From contig NZ_CAMQSF010000009.1 of NCBI RefSeq assembly GCF_947036865.1, positions 1 to 64,000 of the forward strand: 64,000 bases of DNA, in the 5' to 3' direction. Positions 63,269 through 64,000 of the stretch are shown here, in pieces (positions within the stretch are counted from its first letter, which is position 1; each line of letters begins with the position of its first letter). Position numbers and translations under genes: made by a program. This stretch comes from an uncultured Caulobacter sp. GTDB taxonomy: Bacteria; Pseudomonadota; Alphaproteobacteria; Caulobacterales; Caulobacteraceae. A model generated the notes under the pieces. That model had not been told where the DNA came from and ran no database searches. It saw only the letters and a program-made list of their open reading frames with translations.

Positions 63269-64000
63269 CATCGAGGCGGCCGCCGCCCGATGGGTGGTGC
63301 GCGTCGACCGCGACGGCCAGGACGCCGATCTCCGCGCCGAGCTGGAGGCTTGGCTGAGCGGCGACCGGCGGCGCGTCGGCGCCTATGCCCGCGCCGAGGC
63401 CGCCTGGAGCCATCTCGATCGCGCCAGCGTGCTGGCGGTCGACGGCGAGGCGGCGCGGCGACGGACGCCGCCGCTCCGCCGACGGGGTCTGCTCGCCGGG
63501 TTCGGCGCGCTGGCGGCCGGCGTGGCGGCCGCCGTCGTGGCGCCGGGCCTGCTGGCTCGCCGCTACGGGACCGCCTTGGGCGAGATCCGCCGCGTGCCGA
63601 TGGCCGACGGCTCGGTCGCGGCGATCAACACCGACTCCGAGGTCGAGATCGCCCTGCGGCCTCGGATGCGGGCCGTGAAGCTGGAGCGCGGCGAGGCCTG
63701 GTTCGCCGTCGCCAAGGATCCTGGTCGGCCCTTCGTGGTCGAGAGTGGCCCGGTGCGGGTGCGCGCGGTCGGCACCGCCTTCTCGGTGCGCAAGCGCGAG
63801 GGCGGCAGCGACGTGCTGGTCACCGAGGGCGTGGTCGAGGTCTGGACCCAGGACGGCGGCGCTCCGCCGCGACGCGTGAGCGCCGGCGAGCGGGTGTTCG
63901 CCGCCAATGACGTCGGCGTCCTGGCGCCGCCGAGCGCCGACGCCGATCTCGCGCGCCAATTGGCCTGGCGGGAGGGCCAGATCGTGCTGGACGGCCAGAC
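63243..64000 (+). CDS. FecR family anti-sigma/signal-transfer protein, 5' part
   Basis: The frame from ATG 63243 is open to the window end, giving 252 codons so far. The N-terminal DUF4880 domain (ADIEAAAARWVVRVDRDGQDADLRAELEAWLSGDRRRVGAYARAEAAW) should bind the sigma factor in the cytosol. An Arg-rich segment and one membrane helix follow (about residues 80-105, RRRGLLAGFGALAAGVAAAVV), then the periplasmic FecR domain (TALGEIRRVPMADGSVAAINTDSEVEI, VKLERGEAWFAVAKDPGRPFVV, VRVRAVGTAFSVR). The start lies inside the sigma gene, with a 26-bp overlap. Confidence 0.88.
   Translation, partial: MVERESAADIEAAAARWVVRVDRDGQDADLRAELEAWLSGDRRRVGAYARAEAAWSHLDRASVLAVDGEAARRRTPPLRRRGLLAGFGALAAGVAAAVVAPGLLARRYGTALGEIRRVPMADGSVAAINTDSEVEIALRPRMRAVKLERGEAWFAVAKDPGRPFVVESGPVRVRAVGTAFSVRKREGGSDVLVTEGVVEVWTQDGGAPPRRVSAGERVFAANDVGVLAPPSADADLARQLAWREGQIVLDGQ

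Overview
The window is 64 kb of very GC-rich, gene-dense DNA with long spurious antisense frames. Gene content points to a Caulobacter-like alphaproteobacterium (Caulobacterales): TonB-dependent receptors with glycine-rich loops, a guaB/MAPEG/rsmB/guaA block, OpgH without an adjacent opgG, a TamA/TamB pair, and short palindromic intergenic repeats. This assignment rests on gene content and protein resemblance only; no rRNA is present. I see no prophage, insertion sequence, CRISPR array or integrase. The window is core chromosome with a few accessory pieces.

Layout. 1-6.1 kb: 3' end of a TonB-dependent receptor, a GIY-YIG/DUF2239 gene pair, a VOC protein, a stress-type short-chain dehydrogenase, a MATE transporter and an uncharacterised protein. 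6.1-16.6 kb: envelope and metabolism genes (opgH, kdsA, a CurA-like reductase, a Gfo/Idh/MocA oxidoreductase, ilvD, the potassium transporter kup). 16.7-29.8 kb: DNA and RNA maintenance (xthA, erpA, dgt, a SPOR protein, nagZ, scpA, scpB), three consecutive cyclophilins, an endonuclease/exonuclease/phosphatase-fold protein, queA and tgt, and a secreted hypothetical protein. 29.96 kb: tRNA-Lys(TTT). 30.2-33.0 kb: sulfate ABC transporter cysTWA without a binding-protein gene. 33.1-37.0 kb: a PilZ protein convergent with the ATP-grasp/alpha-E/transglutaminase operon. 37.3-43.2 kb: tamA-tamB. 43.4-49.0 kb: an arginine succinyltransferase (AST) catabolic operon that includes an M20 hydrolase and ends in a GNAT gene. 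49-51.5 kb: a LytTR membrane regulator divergent from an acyltransferase, then hspQ. 51.6-54.5 kb: ppx/gppA-rlmE-potassium channel, an overlapping operon. 54.6-60.4 kb: a small Cys-rich secreted protein, a ParDE toxin-antitoxin pair and guaB-MAPEG-rsmB-guaA. 60.6-64 kb: a TonB-dependent receptor followed by a FecI-type sigma factor and FecR (cut by the window end).

The observations most worth checking: a perfect 12-bp hairpin that covers the kdsA ribosome binding site; a Tgt enzyme with two of its four zinc ligands replaced by serine; the ATP-grasp/alpha-E/transglutaminase operon, with a C-terminal run of eight glutamines and a stop/start relay through a 13-codon mini-ORF; an intergenic repeat family whose edge supplies the stop codons of xthA and ppiB; and tandem periplasmic cyclophilins with an altered active-site motif. 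I did not find a clearly unprecedented multi-gene system. The ATP-grasp/alpha-E/transglutaminase operon is the closest to an uncharacterised one.
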